A DNA stretch of 64,000 nucleotides, from contig JAQTTH010000006.1 in the NCBI GenBank assembly GCA_028710895.1, positions 124,001-188,000 on the forward strand, given 5' to 3'. The translations under genes and the position numbers were made by a program. The stretch comes from Paludibacter sp. (lineage in GTDB: Bacteria; Bacteroidota; Bacteroidia; Bacteroidales; Paludibacteraceae). Positions 16,469 through 26,043 of this stretch are shown here, one piece after another. Below the pieces are notes generated by a model, which saw only the letters and a list, made by a program, of their open reading frames with translations, ran no database searches and was not told where the DNA came from. The number at the start of each line of letters is the position of its first letter. Positions within the stretch are counted from its first letter, which is position 1.

Positions 16469-17113
16469 ATGGAAATATCTGACATTATATATTTTAAAAT
16501 CGTATATGACTTATTTGATCAATACTATAGAATCGAGACAAATAACAATATGACTTTTGATGATCAAGAATTATGTGCAGAGGCAAAAAAAAGAATTATG
16601 CAGCTAGAACATTTACTTAATCTTGTGAAAATAATTGATTCGAAACGTGCACAACAATTTAAGGAAGTATGGGAATCTATAAAAGAGTTTGGGGAAATTA
16701 ATGGAGAAAACACCAAAATTCCTATTGAGGTTTATAAAGGCAACACTAAAGCACAAATAACCAATCAACTGTTCTTAATTGAATTACACGCTGAAAGCTT
16801 TTATTATATTGCATTTAGATTACGAAATATAATAAGACATTTGCCAAATCTCGGAAAGAAATTTGAGTCTGAAGGTATAAGAAATGTAAGGAATTTGATT
16901 ATTGAGCACCCTCAAACACAAAAAATTTATTCAAATGGATTTAGTTGTGGCAACAAAGAAATAGGTCCATGTTTAAAATCAATAAGACTTGTTGGTGATA
17001 ACTCTTACCATGACAAAGGATTATATCATAATGCTGAAGAGTTTAAGAATAATCTTGAAAACATGTTAAACAACTATTTATGCAACAATAATGGGTTATT
17101 GACAGATAATTGA
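16469..17113 (+). CDS. Hypothetical protein, possible HEPN-like helical domain
   Basis: A 214-residue cytosolic, mostly helical protein. I do not recognise the family. It contains RNVRNLIIEHP, giving Arg141-Asn142-x4-His147, which fits the R-x4-6-H motif of HEPN RNases, in a helical context (FYYIAFRLRNIIRHLPNLGK before it). Conserved-looking GFSCGNKEIGPCLKS and HDKGLYHNAEEF follow. The gene is much more AT-rich than its neighbours and lies next to the tandem repeat and a two-helix membrane protein gene, an accessory setting that fits a defence or toxin role. The HEPN reading is an inference from one motif. Confidence 0.5.
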   Translation: MEISDIIYFKIVYDLFDQYYRIETNNNMTFDDQELCAEAKKRIMQLEHLLNLVKIIDSKRAQQFKEVWESIKEFGEINGENTKIPIEVYKGNTKAQITNQLFLIELHAESFYYIAFRLRNIIRHLPNLGKKFESEGIRNVRNLIIEHPQTQKIYSNGFSCGNKEIGPCLKSIRLVGDNSYHDKGLYHNAEEFKNNLENMLNNYLCNNNGLLTDN

Positions 17114-17212
17114 TGTAACTTATTGCGCTCAAATTTAAACTCTGTAGTAGTTGAAAACATGGAATAATTCTGGAGTTTCTTAAACAAAGTATCTTAGAGA
17201 AAAAACTGACTA

Positions 17213-18040
17213 ATGAAAAAAACAATACAATTAATAGCAATAATAATCTTTGTGTCTGGTTTATTCGGAACTGGATTACTATTATATGTAAATAAATTCT
17301 TTGTTGATTTTAAATCTCAAACGTTTAACGAGGTAATTACTCCAATTGCGACTATTTTCGCTGCAATTATTTACCTGTACACTCTGTTTGAGATCAGAAG
17401 ACAAAGTAATATTTCAAATAATAATTTTCAGTTCAGTTTTTTTAAAGAGAAAATTGAGAAAGAAAAACTTAAATTAGCAAATTGGAAGTTGAGAAATCAA
17501 CCAATTGGCGTATTAAAAGAATTCTCTGAATTAATTATTGAATCTAATGGGCTTAAATATTATCAATTATACAATGCAATATATTTTAAAATTATAGAAT
17601 CAAAAGAATACCAATCTGATTTCGAAAATGGAGTGGTAATAACTCAATCAGATAATAGAGAATATGTTAGATTGATTCATTCACTATTCAGCATTAATTT
17701 TCAGTTATATTTGAACAACTGTAGTATAGAACAATTATTGAAGGAAATAAATGGAACTAAACTATCTGATTTCCAAAAAAAATCTTTAAATGAATTAATT
17801 ATTATTGAATTACTTAATGACTACATGTTGATATTTCAAGACTATCACACTTTATCAAAGTCTAGAAAAAAGATCCATGAGAAATGGATTGAATTTTCAT
17901 ATAATGAAATATTGTATAGAACTGATATCGCAGTTCCAGAATCAATTGTAGATAAAGAATTTGAACTGTGCTCTAGCTTGAAAGAAGCTCAGTTTGACAG
18001 ATTAAGTAATTACATCTCTACAAATAAATTATGGAAATAA
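17213..18040 (+). CDS. Hypothetical two-helix membrane protein, Abi-like layout
   Basis: 275 residues with two N-terminal transmembrane helices (about 5-25 and 42-62, the second VITPIATIFAAIIYLYTLFE). The long cytosolic helical region that follows begins RRQSNISNNNFQFSFFKEKIEKEK. This two-helix plus soluble tail layout resembles putative phage abortive-infection proteins (putAbiC-like), but I cannot confirm the family. It lies 99 bases after the HEPN-like gene, shares its AT-rich composition and is followed by a terminator, so the two probably form one cassette. Confidence 0.5.
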   Translation: MKKTIQLIAIIIFVSGLFGTGLLLYVNKFFVDFKSQTFNEVITPIATIFAAIIYLYTLFEIRRQSNISNNNFQFSFFKEKIEKEKLKLANWKLRNQPIGVLKEFSELIIESNGLKYYQLYNAIYFKIIESKEYQSDFENGVVITQSDNREYVRLIHSLFSINFQLYLNNCSIEQLLKEINGTKLSDFQKKSLNELIIIELLNDYMLIFQDYHTLSKSRKKIHEKWIEFSYNEILYRTDIAVPESIVDKEFELCSSLKEAQFDRLSNYISTNKLWK

Positions 18041-18105
18041 ATGAGTCATTTCCAGCCCAAGTCTCCGTTACACTCAGACTTGAGCTACTCACAAATGCAT
18101 AATCA

Positions 18106-18146
18106 AATCGGCTTTACCCTAATTTCAAATTAGGATAAAGCCGATT
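18106..18146. terminator. Bidirectional terminator
   Basis: Inverted repeat AATCGGCTTTA.CCTAATTT / AAATTAGG.ATAAAGCCGATT between two convergent genes, with a T run on the plus side. Confidence 0.8.
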
Positions 18147-18178
18147 CTTTATTTGTAGATGCTGATTCCGACAGTCTT

Positions 18179-20230
18179 CTACCAAATCTTCACCCTCAGG
18201 CTATCGGGGCGCCACATGGCGTCGCCCTGCTTCACGCCAAAGGCAGCGTAGAACTCCGGTATATTGGATAGCGGACCGAGCACACGCCATTTTGCAGGCG
18301 AATGTTCGTTGCTTTTTACCTGGTTTGCCATGGCTTCGGGGCGCATATTAATCATCCAGCCCTGTGCAAAACCGAGGAAGTAGCGTTGTTTCGGGTTGAG
18401 TCCGGCAATGAGTTCATTCTCCTTGTATTGCTTTGTCTTTTTGAAAGCTTCATATCCCATAACTGCCCCACCCAGGTCGGCAATGTTTTCGCCCTGTGTT
18501 AGCGAACCGTTTATGTGCAGCTTGTCGACCGCCACATAATCGTCGAATTGTTTCACAATCATTTTTGTTTTCCGGTTGAACCGGATGCTGTCCTCGCTTG
18601 TCCACCAGTTGCTCAGGTTGCCCAGTTCGTTGTATTTGCACCCCTGGTCGTCGAAGCCGTGGGTAATTTCGTGCCCGATGGTGCTACCGCCAATGATAGA
18701 ATACAGTATGGCGTCATCGGCCATTCGGCTTTCGTAGCCCGGCACAATGATATTACAGCCCGGAATTACGATTTCGTTGTTCGATGGATTGTAGTAGGCA
18801 TTGTAGGTTTGAGGCTGCATGCCCCACTCCAACCGATCGACGGGTTTACCGTATTTCTGTATCATGTAGTTGAATCCCCATTTGTTGGCATTGATAACGT
18901 TGCGCACATACGAGTTCCGGCTCACCTGCATATTACTCAAATCCTTCCATTTGTCGGGATAGCCTACTTTCATAATGATGGCGTTGAGTTTTGTCAATGC
19001 CTTTTCTTTGGTTGGAGCACTCATCCAGTCGAGCGTTTTAATGCGTTCGGCAAAAACAGTTTTGATAGCATTGCCTATTTCCACCAATTTCTCTTTGGTA
19101 CCCTTTGGTAAATATTCCGCCACATACACCTGCCCGATGAGTTCGCCCAGCGAGCCATCAGTTTGTTCCACCACGCGCTTCCAGCGGGGTTTAGGTTCCT
19201 TCACACCTGTAAGCGTAGCCGTATAAAAACTAAAGTCCTCCATAAAGGTTTTATCGTCCATATAGGCAGCCAGTCCGTTGAGCAATTGAAATTTCAGGTA
19301 ATTCTTCCAGTCGTTCAGCGAATATTTTGTCAGGTAACCGTTCAAAGCCGTAAGAAACTCGGGCTGCCCCACTACCACGCTATCCACTTTTGTGAGTCCG
19401 GCGGTATTCATAAACACAGTCCAGTCGAGATTCGGTGTCAGTGCTTTGAGTGCGGTAAATGTTATTTTGTGATAGTTGGCAATCGGGTCGCGGGTATCTT
19501 CGCGTTTGCGTGCTGCCTTTGCCAGTGCTGTTTCCATTTCCATCAACTTAGCTGCAGCCTGTTTTGACTTTGCAGCATCATATCCCATAATCTGAAACAT
19601 CTTATCCACATGCACAACAAACTTTTCGCGGATAGTTTTGGCTCTGGGGTCGGTGTCGAAATAGAAATTACGATCGGGCAGACTTAATCCTCCCTGACTA
19701 ATATACACCTGATATTTGGTGCTGTTTCTATCATCCTGAGCGATATAGAAACTGAACAAAGGAGAGGCCGAAACGGAATGTATATAGGCAGCCAAACGGA
19801 GAAGTCCCTTCATATCCTTTCGTTGATCGATAGCGGCAAACTCATTTTTCAGGTCGCTTATTCCTTTTTTATTCAACGAAATACTATCCATGCCCGAATA
19901 AAAGAAATCGCCGATTTTCTGCTTATTACTGCCCTGTTCCACGTGCTGTATCGCTGCCGACGATTCACATATTTTGCGTATCTGGGCGTTGATAGTATCC
20001 TGAATCAACTGAAAAATACCATTGCTCTGCTCACTTGCCGGGATGGGGTGCTGTTTAAACCATAGTCCGTTTGCATACTGAAAAAAATCGTCACCGGCTT
20101 TTGTTGTTGTATCAATGTGGGTAGCCAAAGGGTCCGGTGAGTTATCTACTGACGATTTCGGCTTGCAGGATGTCATAGCAGAAAGTAGAACGAAACTACT
20201 GACAAGGGCTTTGTAATAAATCTTTTTCAT
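18179..20230 (-). CDS. pepO: M13 family metallopeptidase (neprilysin/PepO), lipoprotein
   Basis: Zinc endopeptidase of the neprilysin family, 683 residues from the ATG at 20230 (four residues shorter than the longest frame). The N-terminus is a lipoprotein signal with lipobox LLSAMTSC at about residues 15-22, so the enzyme should be anchored in the envelope. The M13_N helical domain covers about 45-420. The catalytic domain carries IGHEITHGFDDQG (HExxH zinc ligands and catalytic Glu) and NIADLGGAVMGYEAF (ENIADLGG, the third zinc ligand Glu). The C-terminus RVKIW matches the conserved C-terminal tryptophan of the family. It is a single-gene unit on the minus strand. The codon usage and higher GC contrast sharply with the AT-rich pair beside it. 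Confidence 0.95.
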   Translation of the reverse strand: MKKIYYKALVSSFVLLSAMTSCKPKSSVDNSPDPLATHIDTTTKAGDDFFQYANGLWFKQHPIPASEQSNGIFQLIQDTINAQIRKICESSAAIQHVEQGSNKQKIGDFFYSGMDSISLNKKGISDLKNEFAAIDQRKDMKGLLRLAAYIHSVSASPLFSFYIAQDDRNSTKYQVYISQGGLSLPDRNFYFDTDPRAKTIREKFVVHVDKMFQIMGYDAAKSKQAAAKLMEMETALAKAARKREDTRDPIANYHKITFTALKALTPNLDWTVFMNTAGLTKVDSVVVGQPEFLTALNGYLTKYSLNDWKNYLKFQLLNGLAAYMDDKTFMEDFSFYTATLTGVKEPKPRWKRVVEQTDGSLGELIGQVYVAEYLPKGTKEKLVEIGNAIKTVFAERIKTLDWMSAPTKEKALTKLNAIIMKVGYPDKWKDLSNMQVSRNSYVRNVINANKWGFNYMIQKYGKPVDRLEWGMQPQTYNAYYNPSNNEIVIPGCNIIVPGYESRMADDAILYSIIGGSTIGHEITHGFDDQGCKYNELGNLSNWWTSEDSIRFNRKTKMIVKQFDDYVAVDKLHINGSLTQGENIADLGGAVMGYEAFKKTKQYKENELIAGLNPKQRYFLGFAQGWMINMRPEAMANQVKSNEHSPAKWRVLGPLSNIPEFYAAFGVKQGDAMWRPDSLRVKIW

Positions 20231-20377
20231 ATGCGGGGACATTAAATAAATAAATGAAAATGCTAATTCTTAAGGACTGTAAATGTAATTATTTTAGCAT
20301 GAATATGCAAATAGTGGTGATTTGAATTCGAGTATATGCAAAACGATCTACAACCCTGACATCAAAATTCTATCGGA

Positions 20378-20492
20378 AGTAGCGCACAAATCGTCTTAAA
20401 AAAGAGTATAACATTGTAAAAACTTTCTTATCTTTGGCACTAATTAATGTTTCGATTCCTTCTAATCTAATTTTTTCAGTAGCGCACAAGTC
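20378..20492. repeat. 15-base direct repeats exactly 100 bp apart
   Basis: AGTAGCGCACAAATC at 20378-20392 and AGTAGCGCACAAGTC at 20478-20492 (14 of 15 identical) flank the promoter of the sensor kinase gene. They could be regulator sites. The rest of the gap from 20243 to 20555 shows no gene. Confidence 0.6.
20429..20436 (+). promoter_or_regulatory. Promoter -7 box for the sensor kinase
   Basis: TATCTTTGGC about 120 bases before the kinase start; good match to TAnnTTTG. Confidence 0.5.
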
Positions 20493-20555
20493 ATTTATCG
20501 GCTATACTGCAACTGCTCAGATTAAAACGACACCTTAGATTTAAAATACTATACT

Positions 20556-23021
20556 ATGAACAGTCAAAACAAAACCAATGAACAACCCGAAAAGGAGTTG
20601 CAGCAATTAAAGCAGGAGAATAAGGAAAGTTCGTCCATCTTTAAAAGACACAATACTGATTTTTGGCTAAACACCGTTGTGCTTGTTTGTGCTAGCATTA
20701 CAGTATTTATGGGATTATTTGTGTTGCTTAGCTGGGCTTTGGGGTTCAATGATGTAAGCAGTTTTGGCAAAAAGTTCATCCCAATGGCCGAAGAATCGGC
20801 TTTATTGTTTTTAGTTACTGGTATTGCGCTAATATTAATATTGCTAAGATCAAAAAACAGACTGTTACAATACCTCATAATCGGTTCAACTATTTTTATT
20901 AGTGTTATTGCACTGCTCACACTTATTGACTCTGCCACAGCCTACAGGTGGAATATTAGTGATATCCTGGGGGAAACAAATACCGTCAAAGTTGGTATTG
21001 TAACCGGAAAAATGTCGTGGATCACTGCTTTATGTTTCATTTTGGTAAGTTTTGCTCTTGTATTACTCACCAGCAAAGCAAAGAAATATTCGGTTATTTT
21101 CAGCTCGCTGATACTTTTTATCGCATATATAATTGTTGTTGGTTACTCATATGGTGTGCCCCTACTCTATGGAGGAACATCCATACCCATGGCCTGGCCT
21201 ACTGCAATTGCCTTTATTTTTTCGGCCACAGGTCTGATATTTGCAGCCGGTAAGGACGCAGCACCCATCAGCTATTTTACAGAAGATTCAACCCGGGCAC
21301 GACTGCTTCGAAATATCTTGCCATTGGTTTACCTGATAACTGTACTGCATGATTTTGCCGATGCATTAACCAACAAAGCTTATAACACCGTCAATTCAGT
21401 AACAAACAGTATTATTGATGTTATTGTATTGATTATAGTTGGAATCATTATTTCGGTAAAGTCGAAATCTATTGGGAATTCAATTGACAAAAACATTTCA
21501 GAGCGCAAGCAAGCAGAAGAAGCCTTGCGTGCAAATGAAGAAAACCTTTTTACAACGCTCCATTCAATTGGCGATGGCGTAATATCTACCGATAACAATG
21601 GTTTGATAGTGCGTATGAATCCTGTTGCCGAAAAGCTGTGTGGCTGGCTGTTGGCCGAAGCTGCGGGCATGCCATTATCCGAGGTTTTCAATATTGTCAA
21701 TGCAGAAACCCGTGAAACAGTTGCTAATCCCGTGAAAAAAGTATTGGAAAACGGTGAAATAGTAGGGCTTGCAAACCATACAGTTTTAATTTCGCGCAAT
21801 GGGGACGAACACCAAATTGCCGACAGCGCTGCTCCTATCAAAACCAAAGAGGGTGAAATTAATGGGGTCGTTCTGGTATTCTCCGATGTTACTGAGAATT
21901 ATGCTGCCCAAAAGCTCATTGAAGAAAACGAAGATCGATTTCGCAGTTTGCTGGAGAATCTGGAGGCCGGTATTATCGTTCATGCACCGGATACTTCTGT
22001 CACGATTATCAATAACAAAGGAGCTGAACTATTGGGGTTAAACAAAGACAGGCCGAAAAATCAACCCATCGATGCCTCCATCTGGAAACTGGTAACTGAA
22101 AATAATGAGCCCTTAGGCGTTGAAGACTATCCGGTTAATCAGATTGCAAATACTAAAAAGCCGATAAAAAACAGGGTACTTGGTATCCAACACCCTGATA
22201 ATAGAATTGTATGGGTGGCAATTAATGGCTTTCCTGCACTGAATAGCGCAGGCGACATCACCGAAATAGTAATCAGTTTAATTGATATTACCGATCGCAA
22301 ACTGACCGAGAAAGCATTAAAAGATTCAAAAGAGCAATTGGCAAACTTTGCATCCAATCTTCAAAATATAAGCGAAGAAGAAAGAATAAATTTAGCCCGC
22401 GAAATACACGATAGTCTTGCTCAACTACTGGTGGCATTAAAAATAGATATGGGTTTATACAAGAAAAAAGTATCAGGTAAAATCCAGCCTATCGATTCCG
22501 AAGAAGTAATATCGGAAATTGAACGCTTTATTACTCAGGTAGAAAATACAAATAAATCGGCGCGCAGGATAATGAATGGCTTAAGACCCGAACAACTTGA
22601 GCTTCTCGGCTTTATTGAAGCAGCAGAAGTGCATATCAATGACTTTAAGGAAACACATCACATAAACTGTATTTTTACAAATGAAATTCAGGAGCTAATT
22701 ATTGACCGGGAGCCAGCCCTGGCGCTTTTCCGTATACTTCAGGAATCGCTAAACAATATTCTTAAACACTCAATGGCCAATCTGATAACTGTGAGATTAG
22801 CAAATATGAGTGGAAAATTATTGATGGAAATTGTAGATAACGGAATTGGATTTGATGAAAATCATAAAGGTCGGGTAGATTCTTACGGTATTGTTGGCAT
22901 GAAAGAGCGTGTAAAATTGTTGGGTGGTAATTTTGAAATTACGAGTAAAGTTGGTGAAGGGACACGGGTGCGGGTCGAAATAGTATGCCCCAGCAGTATA
23001 TCTAACTCCAAAGAAATGTAG
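20556..23021 (+). CDS. Membrane PAS sensor histidine kinase, NarL/DesK type
   Basis: An 821-residue inner-membrane sensor kinase. Residues about 35-310 hold some eight hydrophobic helices, like a MASE-type membrane sensor. A PAS domain follows at about 325-445 (IGDGVISTDNNGLIVRMNPV), a second at about 458-580 (FRSLLENLEAGIIVHA), then HisKA_3 (LAREIHDSLAQLLVALK, phospho-acceptor His618) and a HATPase domain (EIVDNGIGFDE near 758; GIVGMKERVKLLGG). HisKA_3 kinases pair with LuxR/NarL-type response regulators. None is encoded next to it, since uvrA follows, so it is an orphan kinase in this window. The signal sensed is unknown. Confidence 0.9.
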   Translation: MNSQNKTNEQPEKELQQLKQENKESSSIFKRHNTDFWLNTVVLVCASITVFMGLFVLLSWALGFNDVSSFGKKFIPMAEESALLFLVTGIALILILLRSKNRLLQYLIIGSTIFISVIALLTLIDSATAYRWNISDILGETNTVKVGIVTGKMSWITALCFILVSFALVLLTSKAKKYSVIFSSLILFIAYIIVVGYSYGVPLLYGGTSIPMAWPTAIAFIFSATGLIFAAGKDAAPISYFTEDSTRARLLRNILPLVYLITVLHDFADALTNKAYNTVNSVTNSIIDVIVLIIVGIIISVKSKSIGNSIDKNISERKQAEEALRANEENLFTTLHSIGDGVISTDNNGLIVRMNPVAEKLCGWLLAEAAGMPLSEVFNIVNAETRETVANPVKKVLENGEIVGLANHTVLISRNGDEHQIADSAAPIKTKEGEINGVVLVFSDVTENYAAQKLIEENEDRFRSLLENLEAGIIVHAPDTSVTIINNKGAELLGLNKDRPKNQPIDASIWKLVTENNEPLGVEDYPVNQIANTKKPIKNRVLGIQHPDNRIVWVAINGFPALNSAGDITEIVISLIDITDRKLTEKALKDSKEQLANFASNLQNISEEERINLAREIHDSLAQLLVALKIDMGLYKKKVSGKIQPIDSEEVISEIERFITQVENTNKSARRIMNGLRPEQLELLGFIEAAEVHINDFKETHHINCIFTNEIQELIIDREPALALFRILQESLNNILKHSMANLITVRLANMSGKLLMEIVDNGIGFDENHKGRVDSYGIVGMKERVKLLGGNFEITSKVGEGTRVRVEIVCPSSISNSKEM

Positions 23022-23086
23022 AAATGGATTTCCGTTTTTTGTGTATTATACGAACCATTTCAGTTGCCTGCACGTTTAGAATTTCG

Positions 23087-23094
23087 TATCTTTG
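23087..23094 (+). promoter_or_regulatory. Promoter for uvrA
   Basis: TATCTTTGC with a TTG twenty bases upstream (23064-23066), a good Bacteroidota -33/-7 pair. It lies inside the upstream extension of the uvrA frame and therefore argues for a start downstream of it. Confidence 0.65.
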
Positions 23095-23117
23095 CAAGTT
23101 CTAAAAAATTATCCGTT

Positions 23118-25979
23118 TTGACAACAAATTCCGACATACAACCCACCGATGCTACAGAGTATGTAGAAGTGATCGGGGCGAGGGTTCACAATCTCAAAAA
23201 TATCGATGTTTCCATTCCGCGCGACGCTTTGACGGTAATTACCGGACTGAGTGGAAGCGGGAAATCATCGCTGGCATTCGATACTATTTTCGCCGAAGGA
23301 CAACGTCGCTACATTGAAACGTTTTCGGCTTATGCCCGCAGTTTCCTTGGCAACATGGAGCGTCCGGATGTAGATAAAATTACCGGATTGAGTCCGGTAA
23401 TCTCCATCGAACAAAAAACCACCAACAAAAATCCACGTTCAACAGTAGGTACAACTACCGAAATTTACGATTTTCTGCGTTTGCTTTATGCTCGTGCAGG
23501 CGAGGCCTTTTCGTATGTTACAGGAGAGAAAATGGTGAAATATTCCGAAGATCAGATTGTGGATTTGATTTTGAAAGAATATGAAGGCAAGAAAACATTC
23601 CTGCTCTCTCCACTTGTTCGTGGGCGTAAGGGACATTACAAAGAATTATTCGAACAGATACGTAAAAAAGGCTATCTGCATGTGCGCATCGACGGAGAAG
23701 TCCGCGAAGCCACACATGGTCTAAAGCTTGACCGCTACAAAAATCACGACATCGAAGTGGTGATTGACAAGCTGTTGGTTACCGAAAAAGACCGTAAACG
23801 GTTGAAAGAATCGATGCAAAAAGCCATGCAACAAGGCAACGGCATTGTGATGATTCTGGAAAAAGACAAAGAAGAGGCCCGCTATTTCAGCAAAATGCTG
23901 ATGTGCCCCACCAGTGGTATTTCGTACGACGAGCCTGCACCGCATAATTTCTCGTTCAACTCACCTCATGGAGCCTGCCATCATTGCAAAGGCCTGGGCT
24001 ACGTGAACCAGATTGATATGGATAAAATTGTGCCGGATAAGAAGCTGAGCATCTACAACGGAGCCATAACGCCATTGGGCAAACATAAACCGACTACTAT
24101 TTTCTGGCAAATTGAAGCCATACTCGAAAAATACGATTGTACGCTGAAAACACCCGTGAGCGATGTCCCTGACGAAGCCATGGATGAAATTATGAACGGT
24201 ACCGAGGAGCGTTTGCACATCAAAAACCAATCTATCGGTACCAACTACTTCCTGAGCTACGACGGCATTCTGAAGTACATCGAAATGCAGGCTGAAACAG
24301 GCGCATCGGCTACCGAGCAGAAATGGGCCAACCAATTCTCCAAATCCATTGTTTGCCCCGATTGTAACGGTGCCAAACTGCGTAAAGAATCATTGCATTT
24401 CAGAATTCACGATAAAAATATAGCTCAGTTATCGGCTATGGATATTTCTGAATTATCGGAATGGTTGCAAAGTGTCGACCCCTTTTTATCCGAAAAACAA
24501 AAAACAATTGCGGCAGAAATTCTGAAAGAAATTCGCACACGCTTACAGTTTCTACTCGATGTAGGACTGAATTACCTGTCGCTTAACCGCAGCTCTCAAT
24601 CACTTTCGGGTGGTGAAAGTCAACGAATCCGGTTGGCCACGCAAATTGGCTCGCAATTGGTAAACGTACTTTATATACTCGACGAACCAAGTATCGGACT
24701 TCACCAACGGGATAACCAACGACTGATTCGCTCGTTGAAACAATTGCGCGATACCGGAAACTCGGTGATTGTGGTGGAACATGACAAGGATATGATGATG
24801 GCTGCCGACTATGTTGTCGACCTGGGACCTCATGCCGGACGACACGGTGGCGAAGTGGTTTTTGCAGGCACTCCGCAAGAAATGCTTGAAGCGGATACGC
24901 TGACCTCGGCCTATCTGAATGGAAAGAAATGCATTGAAATCCCAACTGAACTTCGTCCCGGAAACGGCAAGTTTATAAGCATCAAAGGCGCAAAGGGCAA
25001 CAACCTGAAAAATGTGAATGTAACTTTCCCATTGGGAAAAATGATTTGCATAACCGGAGTTTCGGGAAGCGGGAAATCAACGCTTATCAACGAAACACTG
25101 CAACCGATTCTTAGTCAGTATTTCTATCGTTCGCTTCAGGATCCTTTACCTTACGATAGTTTTGAAGGAATAGATAATATCGATAAAGTGGTGGAAGTGG
25201 ATCAATCACCGATTGGTCGTACACCGCGTTCCAACCCGGCAACTTACACAGGTGTATTTTCGGATATCCGGAATGTGTTTGTGACCTTACCCGAAGCAAA
25301 AATCCGTGGTTATAAACCGGGACGATTCTCCTTCAATACAGCCGGTGGCCGATGCGAGGTATGTGGTGGAAATGGCTACAAAACCATTGAAATGAATTTC
25401 CTACCCGACGTGTATGTTCCCTGCGAAAGTTGCGACGGAAAACGGTACAACAAAGAAACACTGGAAGTGCGTTTTAAAGGCAAATCGATTGCCGATGTAC
25501 TGAGCATGACCATCAATCAGGCTGTTGAGTTTTTCGAGAATCAACCGTCTATCCTGAATAAAATCAAAACATTGCAGGATGTAGGTTTGGGTTATATCAA
25601 ACTCGGACAATCGAGCACAACACTTTCAGGCGGTGAGAGCCAGCGCGTAAAACTTGCTACCGAACTATCCAAACGTGATACGGGACAAACTTTGTATATT
25701 CTGGATGAACCAACAACCGGATTGCATTTCGAAGATATACGAGTGTTGCTGGGCGTACTAAACCGTTTGGTAAACAAAGGAAATACGGTCATCATTATCG
25801 AACACAATATGGACGTTATCAAAGTTGCCGATCATATTATCGATATTGGCCCTGAAGGCGGTGCTGCCGGAGGAAAAGTGATTTGTGTGGGAACACCGGA
25901 CGAAGTTGCGAAAAACAAGAACAGTGAAACGGGTAGGTTCCTGAAAGAAGAACTGAAACAAAAGTCCTGTAAAGAATAA
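23118..25979 (+). CDS. uvrA: Excinuclease ABC subunit A
   Basis: DNA-damage sensor ATPase of nucleotide excision repair, about 953 residues. Two ABC ATPase halves are clear: P-loops [20 protein letters not shown] and [15 protein letters not shown], signatures [12 protein letters not shown] and [12 protein letters not shown], and Walker [11 protein letters not shown] and [10 protein letters not shown]. The C-terminal zinc module [10 protein letters not shown]...CESC is intact. The first module keeps CHHC but has CPTSG where E. coli has CPxCG. The open frame starts at a TTG at 23064, which is the -33 element of the promoter. I choose the TTG at 23118 (then [17 protein letters not shown]), just after the predicted transcription start. 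The gene is followed by a strong terminator. Confidence 0.95.
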   Translation: MTTNSDIQPTDATEYVEVIGARVHNLKNIDVSIPRDALTVITGLSGSGKSSLAFDTIFAEGQRRYIETFSAYARSFLGNMERPDVDKITGLSPVISIEQKTTNKNPRSTVGTTTEIYDFLRLLYARAGEAFSYVTGEKMVKYSEDQIVDLILKEYEGKKTFLLSPLVRGRKGHYKELFEQIRKKGYLHVRIDGEVREATHGLKLDRYKNHDIEVVIDKLLVTEKDRKRLKESMQKAMQQGNGIVMILEKDKEEARYFSKMLMCPTSGISYDEPAPHNFSFNSPHGACHHCKGLGYVNQIDMDKIVPDKKLSIYNGAITPLGKHKPTTIFWQIEAILEKYDCTLKTPVSDVPDEAMDEIMNGTEERLHIKNQSIGTNYFLSYDGILKYIEMQAETGASATEQKWANQFSKSIVCPDCNGAKLRKESLHFRIHDKNIAQLSAMDISELSEWLQSVDPFLSEKQKTIAAEILKEIRTRLQFLLDVGLNYLSLNRSSQSLSGGESQRIRLATQIGSQLVNVLYILDEPSIGLHQRDNQRLIRSLKQLRDTGNSVIVVEHDKDMMMAADYVVDLGPHAGRHGGEVVFAGTPQEMLEADTLTSAYLNGKKCIEIPTELRPGNGKFISIKGAKGNNLKNVNVTFPLGKMICITGVSGSGKSTLINETLQPILSQYFYRSLQDPLPYDSFEGIDNIDKVVEVDQSPIGRTPRSNPATYTGVFSDIRNVFVTLPEAKIRGYKPGRFSFNTAGGRCEVCGGNGYKTIEMNFLPDVYVPCESCDGKRYNKETLEVRFKGKSIADVLSMTINQAVEFFENQPSILNKIKTLQDVGLGYIKLGQSSTTLSGGESQRVKLATELSKRDTGQTLYILDEPTTGLHFEDIRVLLGVLNRLVNKGNTVIIIEHNMDVIKVADHIIDIGPEGGAAGGKVICVGTPDEVAKNKNSETGRFLKEELKQKSCKE

Positions 25980-26006
25980 AAATCGCAAAACCCAATACAT
26001 GGAAAT

Positions 26007-26038
26007 AAAAAAGTCGGCTAAATCCAGCCGACTTTTTT
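26007..26038 (+). terminator. Terminator after uvrA
   Basis: Hairpin AAAAAAGTCGGCT / AGCCGACTTTTTT; symmetrical A and T runs also let it end galM transcripts from the other strand. Confidence 0.85.
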
Positions 26039-26043
26039 ATTGA

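Noticed and set aside
23064-23117. Longer UvrA N-terminus beginning MPARLEF
   Set aside because: The segment contains the promoter (TTG-N20-TATCTTTG), and the extra residues are not part of the UvrA family.
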